DNA of 64,000 bases from the NCBI GenBank assembly GCA_001898405.1, contig MKTW01000010.1:232405-296404 (forward strand), read 5' to 3'. Position 1 is the first letter of the stretch. Each line of letters starts with the position of its first letter. Under the pieces are notes generated by a model. It was not told where the DNA came from. It did not search any database and worked only from the letters and a program-made list of their open reading frames with translations. This DNA is from Sphingobacteriales bacterium 44-61. Lineage in GTDB: Bacteria; Bacteroidota; Bacteroidia; Chitinophagales; Chitinophagaceae. Positions 1 through 11,917 of this stretch are shown piece after piece. Made by a program: the position numbers and the translations under genes.

Positions 1-6
1 AATAGT

Positions 7-40
7 TTAAAAGTTTAAGGCTGGTCCATTAAACTTTTAA
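7..40. repeat. AT-rich hairpin repeat (gtttaa family)
   Basis: A 12-bp perfect stem, 7-18 with 29-40, encloses a 10-nt loop. The words gtttaa and ttaaac recur at 17360-17426 and 53058-53139, so this is one member of a dispersed AT-rich hairpin family. It lies before accC and after whatever gene precedes the window. Confidence 0.6.
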
Positions 41-96
41 GCCTTCAAACCTTAAATGATGTGGGGCTGTGATTTTTTAATCTTAATTGACTATTC

Positions 97-1434
97 GTGT
101 TTAAAAAAATACTGATCGCAAACCGTGGTGAGATTGCACTCCGTGTAATCAGGACCTGCCGGGAAATGGGCATTAAAACGGTAGCTGTTTATTCTACAGC
201 CGATCGTGATAGCCTGCATGTAAAATTTGCAGACGAAGCCGTTTGTATCGGCAAACCTCAAAGCAGCGATTCCTATCTCAATATTGCACATATTATGGCA
301 GCAGTGGAGATCACTAATGCCGACGCTGTGCATCCCGGTTACGGCTTCCTGGCTGAGAATGCCAAGTTTGCCCGGATCTGTAACGACCATGGTATCAAAT
401 TCATCGGCCCAACAGCTGAGATGATCAATGGAATGGGGGATAAGATCACTGCAAAAGAAACCATGATCAAAGCCGGTGTGCCTGTGGTGCCCGGTGGTGA
501 AGGTTTATTGCAGAGCCTTGATGAGGCCAAAGGTCTTGCCCGTAATATGGGCTATCCTGTTATTCTCAAAGCTACTGCAGGTGGTGGTGGTAAAGGCATG
601 CGCATTGTATGGCAGGAGAGTGATATGGAAAAAGCATACGATACAGCCAAAGCTGAAGCAGCAGCTGCTTTCAAGAATGACGGTATCTACATGGAAAAAT
701 TTGTGGAGGAACCCCGCCACATTGAAATACAGGTAGCCGGAGACCAATACGGCAATGTATGCCATCTCAGTGAAAGGGACTGTTCTATCCAGCGCAGGCA
801 CCAGAAACTGGTAGAAGAATCGCCTTCTCCATTTATGACAGATGAACTTCGCGCCAGGATGGGAGAAGCAGCCAAGAAAGCTGCTGGCGCTATCAATTAT
901 GAAAGCGTGGGCACGATAGAGTTCCTGGTTGATAAACACCGGAATTTCTATTTCATGGAAATGAATACCCGTATCCAGGTAGAGCATTGCGTAACAGAAG
1001 AAGTGATCAACTTCGACCTGATCAAGGAACAGATCAAAATTGCCATGGGCGAACGCATTTCCGGAGAAGACTATATTCCCCAGATGTATTCCATCGAATG
1101 CCGTATCAATGCAGAAGATCCCTATAATGATTTTCGCCCTTCACCCGGCCGTATCACCACGCTGCATCAACCAGGTGGCCATGGAGTGAGGGTTGACAGC
1201 CATGTGTATGCAGGCTATGTGATCCCGCCGTACTATGATTCCATGATCGGCAAACTGATCACGGTGGCACGCACCCGCAATGAAGCAATCGATACCATGT
1301 ACCGCGCACTCAGCGAATACGTGATCGAAGGAGTGAAAACAACCATTCCTTTCCATCTTCAACTGATGCAGGATGAAAGGTTCAGAAGCGGTGATTTTAA
1401 TACCAAATTCCTGGAGTCATTTCACCTCAAATAA
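97..1434 (+). CDS. accC: Biotin carboxylase subunit of acetyl-CoA carboxylase
   Basis: AccC carboxylates the biotin on the carrier protein AccB with ATP and bicarbonate, the first half-reaction of malonyl-CoA synthesis in the cytosol. The 445-residue length is normal for the family. The glycine-rich ATP-grasp loop GGGGKGMR is at residues 162-169 and the catalytic [10 protein letters not shown] segment at 288-297. The start is GTG at 97; no better ATG lies nearby and [14 protein letters not shown] is the expected N-terminus. accB usually precedes accC and would lie upstream, outside the window. A strong terminator follows directly, so accC ends its operon. Confidence 0.96.
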   Translation: MFKKILIANRGEIALRVIRTCREMGIKTVAVYSTADRDSLHVKFADEAVCIGKPQSSDSYLNIAHIMAAVEITNADAVHPGYGFLAENAKFARICNDHGIKFIGPTAEMINGMGDKITAKETMIKAGVPVVPGGEGLLQSLDEAKGLARNMGYPVILKATAGGGGKGMRIVWQESDMEKAYDTAKAEAAAAFKNDGIYMEKFVEEPRHIEIQVAGDQYGNVCHLSERDCSIQRRHQKLVEESPSPFMTDELRARMGEAAKKAAGAINYESVGTIEFLVDKHRNFYFMEMNTRIQVEHCVTEEVINFDLIKEQIKIAMGERISGEDYIPQMYSIECRINAEDPYNDFRPSPGRITTLHQPGGHGVRVDSHVYAGYVIPPYYDSMIGKLITVARTRNEAIDTMYRALSEYVIEGVKTTIPFHLQLMQDERFRSGDFNTKFLESFHLK

Positions 1435-1441
1435 AATTCAG

Positions 1442-1467
1442 TCCCGGCAAAAGCCGGGATTTTTTTT
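1442..1467 (+). terminator. Rho-independent terminator after accC
   Basis: The stem tcccggc/gccggga (1442-1448 with 1453-1459) has an aaaa loop and is followed by eight T residues. It starts 8 nt after the accC stop codon. Confidence 0.9.
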
Positions 1468-1491
1468 GCCCACAGCTTTTGGTTTAATGTC

Positions 1492-1519
1492 TCTTTGTGG
1501 GAATAATATCCCACAAAGA
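1492..1519. repeat. ctttgtggga inverted repeat
   Basis: An 11-bp perfect stem, tctttgtggga with tcccacaaaga, has a 6-nt loop and is followed by acaaagaacacaaag words. Similar ctttgtgg/ctttgcgactttgtgg wording occurs at 19471-19498 before the thioesterase gene, so this is a second dispersed repeat family. Confidence 0.55.
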
Positions 1520-1601
1520 CGACAAAGAACACAAAGAAAAAAACTCTTATAGGCATTTTTCATTTTCTTCCCGATCTTTAGGAGAGTAAACTAAACTGCC
1601 A

Positions 1602-2777
1602 ATGAAAAAAGCGTTGGTCCCACTACTCCTGTTTGTATCTTTTATTTCCGCAGCTCAATCAGCGAAAACCATTCATCGGAAAGCTATTGTTGTTGATACC
1701 CACAACGACGTGCTCAGTTCCCTTACACTCAAAGGCATTGATATTTCACATCGGCAAACGCAAGGTCAAAGCGATCTCGACCGCTGGAAAGAAGGTGGAT
1801 TGGATGTTCAGTTCTTCTCCATCTGGACCGGTGAAAAGCCCCGTGGCAAATCTTTCTACCTTGATGCCAATGAAGAAATAGATTCCCTGAAGCGGCTGAT
1901 ACTTCGTAATTACAATCGCATGGCGGAGATCACTTCCTACAGAAGCGTAAAGAGAGCGGTAAAGAAAAACAAACTTGCCTGTCTTATGGGTGTGGAAGGT
2001 GGGCACATGATCGAAAATGATCTGGCTAACCTGAACGCACTATATCTCCGTGGCATGCGGTATCTCACACTAACCTGGAACAACAGCACTTCCTGGGCCA
2101 GCAGCGCCATGGATGAAACAGAACATCCGGGTGATCTCAAGCAAAAAGGATTGACCGAATTTGGTAAACAGGTAGTAAGAAAGCTGAATGAACTTGGAGT
2201 AATGGTCGATGTTTCTCATGTAGGCGAACAAACATTTTATGACGCTATCGCCACTACTACCAAACCTGTACTGGCTTCACACAGTTCAGTCTGGGCGCTT
2301 TGCCCCGTATTCCGCAATCTGAAAGACGACCAGATAAAAGCCGTGGCAAGGAATAAGGGAGTGATCTGCATTAATTTCTATTCAGGTTTTATCAGTAAAG
2401 CCTATGCTCAACGCCAGGAACAAATTGATGGAAATGAACGCAAGCGCATCCAGGACTCACTGTTTGCAATAACAAAAGATTCAGCACAGATGCGCAGGCA
2501 ATGGCGGGAATATTATCGAACTGAAATGGAAAAACTGCGCCCTTCCATAGCTGACGTTGTAGATCATATCGACTATATCGTAAAGCTGGTTGGCGATAGC
2601 TATGTAGGCCTCGGCTCCGACTTTGATGGAGTAAGCTCATTACCGGTAGGCCTGGATGATGTGACCACCTATCCCAAGATCACTGCTGAACTGGTCCGCC
2701 GCGGTTATTCCAAAAAATCAATAAAAAGAATATTAGGAGGGAACGTATTACGGGTAATGAAGGCAAATTTCAATTAA
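1602..2777 (+). CDS. Secreted membrane dipeptidase (peptidase M19, renal dipeptidase family)
   Basis: This predicted binuclear zinc dipeptidase cleaves dipeptides outside the cytoplasm. An N-terminal Sec signal peptide (about residues 1-20) is followed by the family signatures in order: DTHND (32-36, zinc-binding HxD), the bridging glutamate in GVEGGH (130-135), and histidines in DVSHVGE (206) and ASHSS (227). A conserved GSDFDG segment lies near the C-terminus. At 391 residues it is full length. It is monocistronic, convergent with glnN, and separated from it by a palindrome and the glnN terminator. The substrate cannot be told from sequence; D-amino-acid or peptidoglycan-derived dipeptides are possible. 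Confidence 0.92.
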   Translation: MKKALVPLLLFVSFISAAQSAKTIHRKAIVVDTHNDVLSSLTLKGIDISHRQTQGQSDLDRWKEGGLDVQFFSIWTGEKPRGKSFYLDANEEIDSLKRLILRNYNRMAEITSYRSVKRAVKKNKLACLMGVEGGHMIENDLANLNALYLRGMRYLTLTWNNSTSWASSAMDETEHPGDLKQKGLTEFGKQVVRKLNELGVMVDVSHVGEQTFYDAIATTTKPVLASHSSVWALCPVFRNLKDDQIKAVARNKGVICINFYSGFISKAYAQRQEQIDGNERKRIQDSLFAITKDSAQMRRQWREYYRTEMEKLRPSIADVVDHIDYIVKLVGDSYVGLGSDFDGVSSLPVGLDDVTTYPKITAELVRRGYSKKSIKRILGGNVLRVMKANFN

Positions 2778-2793
2778 CCAGAATCCCTTCCCG

Positions 2794-2823
2794 TCTTGCC
2801 GCCTTACCGGTAAGGCGGCAAGA
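2794..2823. repeat. 30-bp perfect palindrome (ccgccttaccggtaaggcgg family)
   Basis: This self-complementary 30-mer is centred between 2808 and 2809 and has no loop. The sequence leading into it, cccttcccgtcttgccgcc, recurs with one base changed in the large hairpin at 26777-26840. The two are members of one dispersed palindrome family. No T-run follows on either strand, so it is not a classical terminator. Confidence 0.8.
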
Positions 2824-2833
2824 ATTCCCCACT

Positions 2834-2868
2834 AAAGAAAAAGCCTCCCGGAAAAAATCCAGGAGGCT
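2834..2868 (-). terminator. Terminator of glnN
   Basis: Read on the minus strand, agcctcc pairs with ggaggct (2862-2868 with 2842-2848) and is followed by ttttt c ttt. It begins 25 nt beyond the glnN stop codon. Confidence 0.85.
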
Positions 2869-2893
2869 CGTGTTCTCTCGTGTGTGCTAAAAC

Positions 2894-5083
2894 TTATCTC
2901 AGGAACAGCATTTCTCTGTACTTCGGCAAATACCATTCCTTATCATCTACCAGCAGTTCGAGTTTGTCTACATGATAGCGTATCTGATCAAAGAAAGTAT
3001 CTTTTACCTGGCTTTGGTAAGCGATAGCTTTCGTGCGGGTGTCTTGTATTGCATTGCAGATCTTTCTTGCTTCAATCATTTTTTCGACCAGGTCGCTGGC
3101 TTTGTTGATATGCTCGGAGATCTTGTCCAGTATTTGTTTCTGGTTGCTGTAAGCTGATTCAGGCAAACCTACTGCTTTCAGGCCATTGATATTTTTAGCC
3201 AGCAGGTTCTGATAGCGGATAGCAGGGGGAAGAACATGGCTGGTGGCCAGTTCGCCCATAATGCGTCCTTCGATCTGTACTTTCTTGATATATTTTTCCA
3301 GTTCGATCTCGTGGCGTGCTTCCAGTTCTGAATGCGAATAGATATTATTGCTTTCAAACAGGTGCTTGGCTTTTTCTGTAACCATTGCATCCAATGCAAG
3401 CGGAGTGGTTTTAACATTGGGCAGACCTCTTTTCTCTGCTTCTTTTTCCCATGATTCGCTATAGCCATCGCCTTCAAACAATACTTTTTCGCTGGCAACG
3501 ATATATTCGCGGATCACATGCATGATAGCGATCTCTTTCTTTTCTCCTTTTTCAATAAGGGCATCTACGTCTTTCTTGAATTTCTTCAGTGTTTCAGCCA
3601 TTACGGTATTGAGAACAGTCATGGGGTTGGCACAGTTGGCAGAAGAACCTACAGCGCGGAACTCGAATTTATTACCGGTAAATGCAAATGGAGAAGTCCT
3701 GTTGCGGTCGGTATTATCCATCAGCAGTTCAGGAATGCTTTTGTGAATATCGATCTTCAGCATGCTTTCGTCCTGCTCGTCAAATTTATCTCCTACTCTT
3801 TCCTTAACGTCCTGCAACACTTTAGTGAGGTATTGACCGATGAATACGGAAATGATAGCAGGTGGAGCTTCGTTGGCACCCAGGCGGTGATCGTTGGGAG
3901 CTGAAGCTATAGACGCTCTCATGAGGTCTGCATAATCGTGCACCGCTTTGATGGTGTTTACGAAAAATGTCAGGAACATCAGGTTGGTCTTGGGCGTTTT
4001 ACCGGGAGCCAGCAGGTTTACACCGGTATCGGTGGCCATGCTCCAGTTGTTGTGTTTACCGCTTCCATTGATACCGGCAAATGGTTTTTCATGAAACAGC
4101 ACGCGGAGTTTATGACGGAGGGCTACTCTCGACATAATATCCATCAGCAATGTATTGTGGTCAACAGCAAGGTTGATCTCTTCAAATATGGGAGCGCATT
4201 CAAATTGAGCGGGAGCCACTTCATTATGGCGGGTGCGCAGAGGAATACCGAGTTTATAACATTCGTTTTCGTAATCCCTCATGAACGCATACACTCTTTC
4301 AGGAATGGAACCAAAGTAATGGTCTTCCAGTTGCTGGTTCTTGGCAGAGTTGTGTCCGAAAACAGTGCGTCCGCACATTACCAGGTCAGGGCGTGCATTG
4401 AACATTGCTTCATCGATAATGAAATATTCCTGCTCCCATCCGAGTGTGGCAGATACTTTGGAAACATTTTTATCGAAATAATTACAAACGTCAACAGCCG
4501 CTTTGTTCAGCGACTCAACAGCTTTCAGCAAGGGGGCTTTATAGTCAAGCGATTCGCCGGTGTAAGAAACGAATGCAGTAGGAATGCAAAGAGTTTTGCC
4601 TTCCCCGATCTCCATAATGAATGCAGGAGAAGAAGGGTCCCAGGCTGTGTAACCGCGTGCTTCGAAAGTAGCGCGCAAGCCACCACTGGGGAAAGAAGAA
4701 GCATCAGGTTCCTGTTGTATTAAAGAATCTCCTTCAAATTGCTCGATGGGAGTGCCGTCGCTCTTAAGTGTAAAGAAAGAATCATGTTTTTCAGCAGTAG
4801 TACCGGTAAGCGGCTGAAACCAGTGTGTAAAATGAGTAACACCTTTACTTTCAGCCCAGGCACGGATACCGGTGGCGATTTGATTGGCTACAGCCCGGTC
4901 AATTTTCTGGCTGGCTTTAATAGAGCCGATCAGGCTTTTATAAGCTTCATCACTTAAAAATTCACGGGCAGTTTTCAGGGTAAATACGTTACTGCCAAAA
5001 ATGGCAGTGATTTTTTTAGAGCCCTCTACCTCAGTTGCCGGGGAAGCGTTCAGCTTGGAGATTGCATTAAAACGAAGGGACAT
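2894..5083 (-). CDS. glnN: Glutamine synthetase type III
   Basis: Makes glutamine from glutamate, ammonia and ATP in the cytosol. The size, about 730 residues, is that of GSIII rather than the roughly 450-residue GSI. Visible signatures are the GWEQEYF metal-binding segment, HEVAPAQFECAPIFEE, the GSGKHNNWS nucleotide-binding loop and NRTSPFAF. ATG at 5083 (MSLRFNAISKL) is chosen over an in-frame TTG at 5104 because GSIII proteins start close to this segment. The gene is monocistronic with its own terminator. No P-II gene or ammonium transporter is adjacent. Upstream is 137 bp of AT-rich DNA with only degenerate promoter-like words. Confidence 0.96.
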   Translation of the reverse strand: MSLRFNAISKLNASPATEVEGSKKITAIFGSNVFTLKTAREFLSDEAYKSLIGSIKASQKIDRAVANQIATGIRAWAESKGVTHFTHWFQPLTGTTAEKHDSFFTLKSDGTPIEQFEGDSLIQQEPDASSFPSGGLRATFEARGYTAWDPSSPAFIMEIGEGKTLCIPTAFVSYTGESLDYKAPLLKAVESLNKAAVDVCNYFDKNVSKVSATLGWEQEYFIIDEAMFNARPDLVMCGRTVFGHNSAKNQQLEDHYFGSIPERVYAFMRDYENECYKLGIPLRTRHNEVAPAQFECAPIFEEINLAVDHNTLLMDIMSRVALRHKLRVLFHEKPFAGINGSGKHNNWSMATDTGVNLLAPGKTPKTNLMFLTFFVNTIKAVHDYADLMRASIASAPNDHRLGANEAPPAIISVFIGQYLTKVLQDVKERVGDKFDEQDESMLKIDIHKSIPELLMDNTDRNRTSPFAFTGNKFEFRAVGSSANCANPMTVLNTVMAETLKKFKKDVDALIEKGEKKEIAIMHVIREYIVASEKVLFEGDGYSESWEKEAEKRGLPNVKTTPLALDAMVTEKAKHLFESNNIYSHSELEARHEIELEKYIKKVQIEGRIMGELATSHVLPPAIRYQNLLAKNINGLKAVGLPESAYSNQKQILDKISEHINKASDLVEKMIEARKICNAIQDTRTKAIAYQSQVKDTFFDQIRYHVDKLELLVDDKEWYLPKYREMLFLR

Positions 5084-5220
5084 AAATTTTCTAGTTTTAA
5101 GCAAAGCAAAGAAATTAGAAGATTTATACCAATTTTTTTTGGCTAATCTGAGTTTTTGGGCTGAAAATGTGGAAAAATCTAAAAAATCATGGTGTATATG
5201 CCATCAATTTTACGTTTTAA

Positions 5221-6519
5221 TCAATATTTATTTTGATTATTTATTTTTGTAATATTATAAAATGAGGGTATGGGTAGCCTTTTCCAGTCAATTCCGGCTG
5301 CTATGATCGGTACCACTAATGGCAAAGCAATGCTTCTGTATCGAACAATAGCTCCCAGGTTGTTCACACTGAATCCAATAGTTAATAAAAGAGACAAGGC
5401 AAAGAAAATGCAGAAATAGACCAGCTTCGGGTCTTTTATGACACCCTTTTTGTGCCAAATAAGAAAGCCAAGGAACAGCAATATCAGTAATAATACCTCT
5501 ACTGCTGCTGCCATAGAAAATAAATGATGAATATCGCTCGGGTAGGGGCGGAAAGTAGAGAGTGTAATGGCTTGCGGCGCATTGATCAGGAAGCTGAATA
5601 CATCGGGCTTTAGTTCACTGATAGGGATGCTGCTATTGCCGGCAAGTGTCAGGAAAGCCTGTTGCTTATCAACTACTGCTTGCGGAAAATCCAATTTTGG
5701 GAAAATATATCGCAGGCAAAAAAACAAAATGCCTGCTATGCTGTATACTACACCGAAGCAAGCCAGTTGATGACGGGGCCAGCGGCTGGCCAACAACCAG
5801 GCAATGATTGCAGGGGCGATCAGCACGAGCAGGAAATTCCGCAACAGCAGGAATAAGAATATTCCCAGTAAAATGCCCAGCCATCTTTTCAATGGCCATT
5901 TTTTTTCCTGCAAAGCAAAGTATACATGATACATAATGAGGCAAAGGCCAAGAAAGAGTAGTCCTTCTTTATGAACGCCGGATGCCCAGTATAAGAAAGA
6001 AGGCACAAAAAATATAGCGATCAGGACGATGATCTTTTCCTGCGGGAACACTTCTTTCATTACCCTGTACAATGCAATGGGGCCAAATAAAGTGATGTAA
6101 GAGTAAAAGATCACATTCACGTAATAGTTCCCCATGCTGAAAATATCGAAGATGGACAATACCTTGATGAAGATCATTGATTTCAGATCATTCCAGTAGG
6201 AGTTGGAGGAACCAAAGAATTCGCCCAAACCTTCACCCGACCTGGCTGCAGGAAGAAGGCTGCTGAAATATTCGTGAGGATTGGTGGTCAGCAATTTCAG
6301 CTCTTCAATGGATTGATAATGATACGACCAGGTATCTACCATTTTTGCATAACTGCCATAATAAATACCGATCCAGCCGTAAAAGATGCCTGCAATCACT
6401 TTCACCAGGAAAAGAATGATCAATTGGTCCTTATTCAGGCCGGCACGATCAAAAAAACGGGTCCGGGTAACCAGCCAGGCAAATATGACGAGATAGACAA
6501 CAAAGAGAAGGTACTCCAA
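5221..6519 (-). CDS. Polytopic inner-membrane protein of unknown function
   Basis: The 432-residue protein has roughly ten hydrophobic segments separated by short loops. A soluble loop after the second segment carries a WSYHYQSIEEL stretch, and PSFLYWASGVHKEG sits between membrane segments. Charged and aromatic residues in loops next to membrane ends recall polytopic polysaccharide polymerases and lipid-linked glycosyltransferases, but no family signature is recognised. The best start is TTG at 6519; no upstream ATG is in frame. It is divergent from purL with 82 bp between them, and no glycan gene cluster is nearby. Confidence 0.75.
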   Translation of the reverse strand: MEYLLFVVYLVIFAWLVTRTRFFDRAGLNKDQLIILFLVKVIAGIFYGWIGIYYGSYAKMVDTWSYHYQSIEELKLLTTNPHEYFSSLLPAARSGEGLGEFFGSSNSYWNDLKSMIFIKVLSIFDIFSMGNYYVNVIFYSYITLFGPIALYRVMKEVFPQEKIIVLIAIFFVPSFLYWASGVHKEGLLFLGLCLIMYHVYFALQEKKWPLKRWLGILLGIFLFLLLRNFLLVLIAPAIIAWLLASRWPRHQLACFGVVYSIAGILFFCLRYIFPKLDFPQAVVDKQQAFLTLAGNSSIPISELKPDVFSFLINAPQAITLSTFRPYPSDIHHLFSMAAAVEVLLLILLFLGFLIWHKKGVIKDPKLVYFCIFFALSLLLTIGFSVNNLGAIVRYRSIALPLVVPIIAAGIDWKRLPIPSFYNITKINNQNKY

Positions 6520-6568
6520 CAGCAGTTGTTTTGTTGCACAAAATAGACATTTACTACCACTCTTTCCT

Positions 6569-6576
6569 TAATTTTG
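6569..6576 (+). promoter_or_regulatory. -7 promoter element of purL
   Basis: TAATTTTG matches the Bacteroidota -7 consensus TAnnTTTG and is followed by CGGC. It predicts a leader of about 20 nt before the purL ATG at 6602. No TTTG lies at the ideal -33 spacing. Confidence 0.55.
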
Positions 6577-6601
6577 CGGCTTCTCCAATCAACCCCTTTA
6601 C

Positions 6602-8830
6602 ATGGAAATAACAGCAAAGACGGCACAGCAACTCAGGCTTACAGAAGAAGAGTTTGAACTGATCAAAAAAAAATTGGGTCGCACCCCTAACTTCAATGAG
6701 CTCTGCGCTTTCAGTGGCATGTGGAGCGAACACTGCAGTTATAAGAATTCCATTAAATGGCTTAAAACCCTTCCCCGTGAAGGCGGAAGAATGCTGGTAA
6801 AGGCAGGGGAGGAAAATGCCGGGCTCATGGATATCGGCGATGGTCTTGGCGTGGTGTTCAAGATCGAATCGCATAACCACCCTTCTGCGATTGAACCATT
6901 CCAGGGCGCAGCTACCGGGGTGGGAGGAATTCATCGGGATATTTTTACCATGGGCGCCCGTCCTATCGCTTCGCTTAATTCATTACGTTTTGGCAATCTT
7001 GAAGAAGATAAAACACAACACCTTTTATCCGGCGTGGTACATGGCATTGGCCATTATGGCAACTGCTTTGGCGTGCCTACTGTTGGCGGTGAAATATATT
7101 TTGATGAATGCTACCATACCAATCCTCTTGTAAATGCCATGAGCGTTGGCATCGTAAAAGCAGGAGAAACAGTTTCTGCTACCGCTCTTGGTAAAGGGAA
7201 CCCGGTGATGTTTGTTGGCAGCGCAACCGGTAAAGATGGGATCGGCGGAGCATCTTTTGCTTCAGCAGATATTACTGCGGAAAGCGCACAGGACCTGCCT
7301 GCCGTGCAGGTAGGTGATCCATTCCAGGAAAAGAAATTGCTGGAAGCCTGCCTGGAAGTGATCCAGACTGGTGCTGTTGTAGGCATGCAGGACATGGGAG
7401 CTGCAGGTATCATCTGCTCCACTGCTGAAATGAGTGCCAAAGGCGGAGTGGGAATGAGGATTGACCTGGATAAAGTGCCGACACGCCAGAGCCAGATGAA
7501 AACATGGGAACTGCTGCTGAGCGAAAGCCAGGAGAGAATGCTGCTGGTGGCGCAGAAAGGAAAGGAACAGGAAGTACAAAAAGTGTTTGAAAAATGGGAC
7601 CTGCCCTGCTCAGTGATCGGTGAAGTAACAGAAGATGGCATCCTGGAGTTTTATATGAATGGAGAACTGGAAGCATCCCTGCCTGCTGAGGAACTCGTGC
7701 TCGGTGGTGGTGCTCCGCAATATGACAGGGAATACCGTGAACCAAAATATTTGAATGAAATAAAAAAGTTCAGGGCAGACAGTGTTCGGGTGCCGGAAGA
7801 TCTGAGAGCAGTAGCGGAAAAGATCATCACTCTGCCTTCCATCGCTTCCAAACGCTGGATATACACGCAATACGATAGCATGGTGGGCACTGTTAATACT
7901 TCTACCAACACGCCTACCGACGCAGCAGTAGTAGCAGTGAAAGGAACAACAAAAGGGCTTGCTGTTACAACCGACTGCAATAGCCGTTATGTATTTGCTG
8001 ACCCTTATAAAGGCGCGATGATTGCAGTGAGCGAAGCAGCCCGCAATATTGTTTGCAGCGGAGGACAGCCATTAGGCGTTACCAATTGCCTGAACTTTGG
8101 TAATCCTTATGATCCGGAAGTGTATTATCAATTTGTGCACGCTATTAAAGGAATGGGCGACGCCTGCCGCCGTTTCGATACCCCGGTTACAGGAGGTAAC
8201 GTGAGTTTCTATAACCAGAACCCTGATGGTCCTGTTAATCCAACCCCCACAATCGGTATGGTGGGGTTGCTGGAAGATATCCGTGAAAAAATGACGCTCG
8301 ACTTCAAGGAAGAAGGCGATATCATTTACCTGATCGGCAATATCACCAACGATATCAATTCATCTGAATACCTGCATCGCATACAGGAAGTAAAATATTC
8401 ACCTGCCCCGCATTTTGAACTGGAAGAGGAATATGCATTACAGCAGCAACTGGCTTCTTTGATTGCAAAAAAACTGGTGCGTTCCGTTCATGATATCAGT
8501 GAAGGCGGATTGTTTGTAACACTCAGTGAGAGCGGCTTCAACCGCGGGCTTGGATTCTCCGTGTTAAGCAAAGGTGGCATAAGAAAAGATGCATTCCTTT
8601 TTGGTGAAGGGCAAAGCCGTGTAGCGGTAAGCGTGGCACTGGAAAATGTGAAACAGTTTGAAGCATCGCTGAAAGTTCCTTTTGAAAAGATCGGTGTGGT
8701 AAGCAGCGGGGAAGTAGCAGTGGATGGTGAGTTCTGGGGAACGATCGATTGGTGGAAAGAACAATATGACACAGCGATTGAAAACTACCTGGCAAAAGAA
8801 GATGCGGGCTCTGCACTTAGTTCTATTTAG
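6602..8830 (+). CDS. purL: Phosphoribosylformylglycinamidine synthase subunit PurL
   Basis: Catalyses the ATP-dependent conversion of FGAR to FGAM in purine synthesis. The 742-residue length is that of the small PurL, which works with separate PurS and PurQ (glutaminase); neither is adjacent. Signatures include MWSEHCSYK near residue 40, the ATP-binding ESHNHPSAIEPFQGAATGVGG segment near 92, the QDMGAAG loop, and the second half-domain TGGNVSFYNQ. ATG at 6602 fits the family N-terminus and lies just behind a TAnnTTTG promoter. The gene ends directly at a dispersed repeat element. Confidence 0.96.
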   Translation: MEITAKTAQQLRLTEEEFELIKKKLGRTPNFNELCAFSGMWSEHCSYKNSIKWLKTLPREGGRMLVKAGEENAGLMDIGDGLGVVFKIESHNHPSAIEPFQGAATGVGGIHRDIFTMGARPIASLNSLRFGNLEEDKTQHLLSGVVHGIGHYGNCFGVPTVGGEIYFDECYHTNPLVNAMSVGIVKAGETVSATALGKGNPVMFVGSATGKDGIGGASFASADITAESAQDLPAVQVGDPFQEKKLLEACLEVIQTGAVVGMQDMGAAGIICSTAEMSAKGGVGMRIDLDKVPTRQSQMKTWELLLSESQERMLLVAQKGKEQEVQKVFEKWDLPCSVIGEVTEDGILEFYMNGELEASLPAEELVLGGGAPQYDREYREPKYLNEIKKFRADSVRVPEDLRAVAEKIITLPSIASKRWIYTQYDSMVGTVNTSTNTPTDAAVVAVKGTTKGLAVTTDCNSRYVFADPYKGAMIAVSEAARNIVCSGGQPLGVTNCLNFGNPYDPEVYYQFVHAIKGMGDACRRFDTPVTGGNVSFYNQNPDGPVNPTPTIGMVGLLEDIREKMTLDFKEEGDIIYLIGNITNDINSSEYLHRIQEVKYSPAPHFELEEEYALQQQLASLIAKKLVRSVHDISEGGLFVTLSESGFNRGLGFSVLSKGGIRKDAFLFGEGQSRVAVSVALENVKQFEASLKVPFEKIGVVSSGEVAVDGEFWGTIDWWKEQYDTAIENYLAKEDAGSALSSI

Positions 8831-9030
8831 GCGTTGACCGAATTTCTACGGGACAGTAGTTCCTTTGTCATTGTCACCCCGTCCCTGGTTCAGAACAGGT
8901 TCTGGTTGAAAGAATATAAGAGCCGGGGTCTCTCCTCAACGTTGGGGAGCCCCCGGCTCTTAGTGTACTATACCTCTTATCTCACTAAACCAGGGCCGGG
9001 GTGACAATGGCAAAGGCTTTCGGCCAACGC
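8831..9030. repeat. Nested inverted-repeat element, copy 1
   Basis: The outer arms begin gcgttgaccgaa and, on the other strand, gcgttggccgaa, and continue through cattgtcaccccggccctggtt. An inner hairpin pairs 8917-8940 with 8941-8962 (agagccgggg with ccccggctct). About 170 bp is repeated at 11918-12090 in the same orientation. It fills the whole purL-proC gap. No open reading frame lies inside, so it is a non-coding mobile-like or structural repeat. Confidence 0.8.
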
Positions 9031-9033
9031 AAA

Positions 9034-9828
9034 TCAATCCTTCGCAATCTTCTTATAACTCGCCACAACCCCTCTTATCAGTGAAGAACTGAATCCCTGA
9101 TGTTCCATTTCATTCAGGCCGGCGATAGTGCATCCCTTGGGAGTGGTTACCTTATCAATTTCCTGTTCGGGGTGAGAACCTTTTTGCAATAATAATTCGG
9201 CAGCGCCTTTAACGGTTTGGGCAGCAATAAGCGAAGCTGTTGTTGCATCGAAACCTATTTCAATACCGCCCTGGATATTGGCCCGGATATAACGCATGGC
9301 ATAAGCCGTGCCGCAGGCGCCAAGAATAGTTGCCGCTTCCATCAGCTTTTCATCAATGGTGACCACTTTGCCAAGCGTACTGAACAGTTCATTTACATAT
9401 TTAATGGTAGCAGTGTCGGCATCCTTGCTGCAGATGCAGGTCATACTTTCCTGGATGGCGATGGCGGTATTGGGCATGGCTCTGAAATAAGCCATTTTTT
9501 TCTTGATCAATCCTTCCATATCGCTGATCAATACGCCGGTTACAACGGAGATCAGTATTTTATTTCCGTTCAGTTCTTTTTTTACTGAGTTCAATACTTC
9601 TGATACCTGGAAGGGTTTAACTGCAAGGATAATGATCTCACTTTTGCTGACGGCAGCAGGATTATCATCCATTACCTGGACGCCTTTTTCTTTTAGTGAT
9701 TTTAATGTGGAGATATTGCGTTTGGTAACGATCAGTTCGCTGGCTTTACTGAAACTGCTGTTCAGCAACCCTTCAGCAATGGCTACACCCAGATTCCCTC
9801 CGCCAATGATGGCGATACGCTTGCCCAT
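9034..9828 (-). CDS. proC: Pyrroline-5-carboxylate reductase
   Basis: Reduces pyrroline-5-carboxylate to proline with NAD(P)H, the last step of proline synthesis in the cytosol. The N-terminal Rossmann loop GGGNLGVAIAEG is at residues 8-19. The middle section has ILAVKPFQV, the FRAMPNTAI motif and, in the dimerisation domain, LGACGTAYAM. At 264 residues it is full length. It is monocistronic, divergent from pyrG, and its 3' end abuts the repeat element at 8831-9030. proA and proB are not nearby. Confidence 0.95.
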   Translation of the reverse strand: MGKRIAIIGGGNLGVAIAEGLLNSSFSKASELIVTKRNISTLKSLKEKGVQVMDDNPAAVSKSEIIILAVKPFQVSEVLNSVKKELNGNKILISVVTGVLISDMEGLIKKKMAYFRAMPNTAIAIQESMTCICSKDADTATIKYVNELFSTLGKVVTIDEKLMEAATILGACGTAYAMRYIRANIQGGIEIGFDATTASLIAAQTVKGAAELLLQKGSHPEQEIDKVTTPKGCTIAGLNEMEHQGFSSSLIRGVVASYKKIAKD

Positions 9829-11899
<2,071 letters not shown>

Positions 11900-11917
11900 T
11901 CGATTGATCGTTGGCCA

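Noticed and set aside
2794-2823. Palindrome as the terminator of the dipeptidase gene
   Set aside because: No T-run follows on the plus strand and the same core recurs at 26.8 kb between divergent genes, where a terminator is not needed.
3938-4723. A 261-codon open frame opposite glnN
   Set aside because: It is fully inside a well-conserved glutamine synthetase gene and has no domain, promoter or plausible composition. It is a by-product of codon bias on the other strand.
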